Shown here: positions 5,374-5,405 of the stretch, one piece after another | How positions within the stretch are numbered: position 1 is the first letter of the stretch | Layout: the number at the start of each line of letters is the position of its first letter | Notes under the pieces: model-generated | Told to the model about the DNA's origin: nothing | The model's database searches: none | What the model saw: the letters and a program-made list of their open reading frames with translations, nothing else | NCBI GenBank assembly: GCA_937952925.1 | Contig: CALFYA010000447.1 | Location: forward strand, 1-5,405 | Direction of reading: 5' to 3' | From: an uncultured Moraxellaceae bacterium | GTDB lineage: Bacteria > Pseudomonadota > Gammaproteobacteria > Pseudomonadales > Moraxellaceae | DNA length: 5,405 nt | Position numbers and translations under genes: made by a program

Positions 5374-5405
5374 CCTCTTACAAAACTGGTAAAAATAGGC
5401 ATCCC

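Noticed and set aside
5317..5404. Direct repeat AGGCATCC at 5317-5324 and 5397-5404
   Set aside because: Eight bases only, with no further similarity around the copies; likely chance.

Overview
The window looks like chromosomal DNA of a gammaproteobacterium, tentatively from the Moraxellaceae. The evidence is a YbbA/YbbP-type ABC pair, a short periplasmic ComEA and a SlyD with a shortened tail. The genus is an inference from protein flavour only. The chromosomal part from about 644 onward is GC-richer than the left end: 36 of 60 bases are G or C at 961-1020, against 19 of 60 at 121-180.

Layout. Positions 1-590 hold foreign-looking DNA: two small unrecognised ORFs (67-327 and 331-540) arranged as an operon and closed by a strong bidirectional terminator (558-589). 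After about 54 bases of non-coding DNA, the sequence enters a YbbA-type ABC ATPase gene in mid-reading-frame, directly after where its Walker A codons should be. The 5' quarter of the gene is missing, which fits an integrated mobile element whose boundary lies at about 590-644. The remnant (644-1180) keeps the Q-loop, signature, Walker B and H-loop. Its stop overlaps the GTG start of an intact 810-residue FtsX-family permease of YbbP type (1177-3609).

Downstream of a permease terminator (3617-3650) is a promoter and leader region for a secreted protein of unknown function (3758-4321). Next comes comEA (4463-4783), a periplasmic helix-hairpin-helix DNA-binding protein of the natural transformation system. 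It converges with slyD on the minus strand (4829-5311), an FKBP-type prolyl isomerase and chaperone with its own promoter at 5345-5373.

Functionally, YbbA and YbbP should form one inner-membrane ABC complex. In this strain the ATPase lacks its nucleotide-binding P-loop and the operon has lost its native upstream DNA, so the permease is probably orphaned. The main point of interest is the junction and the uncharacterised small genes at the element edge. The other genes are ordinary housekeeping or competence genes.
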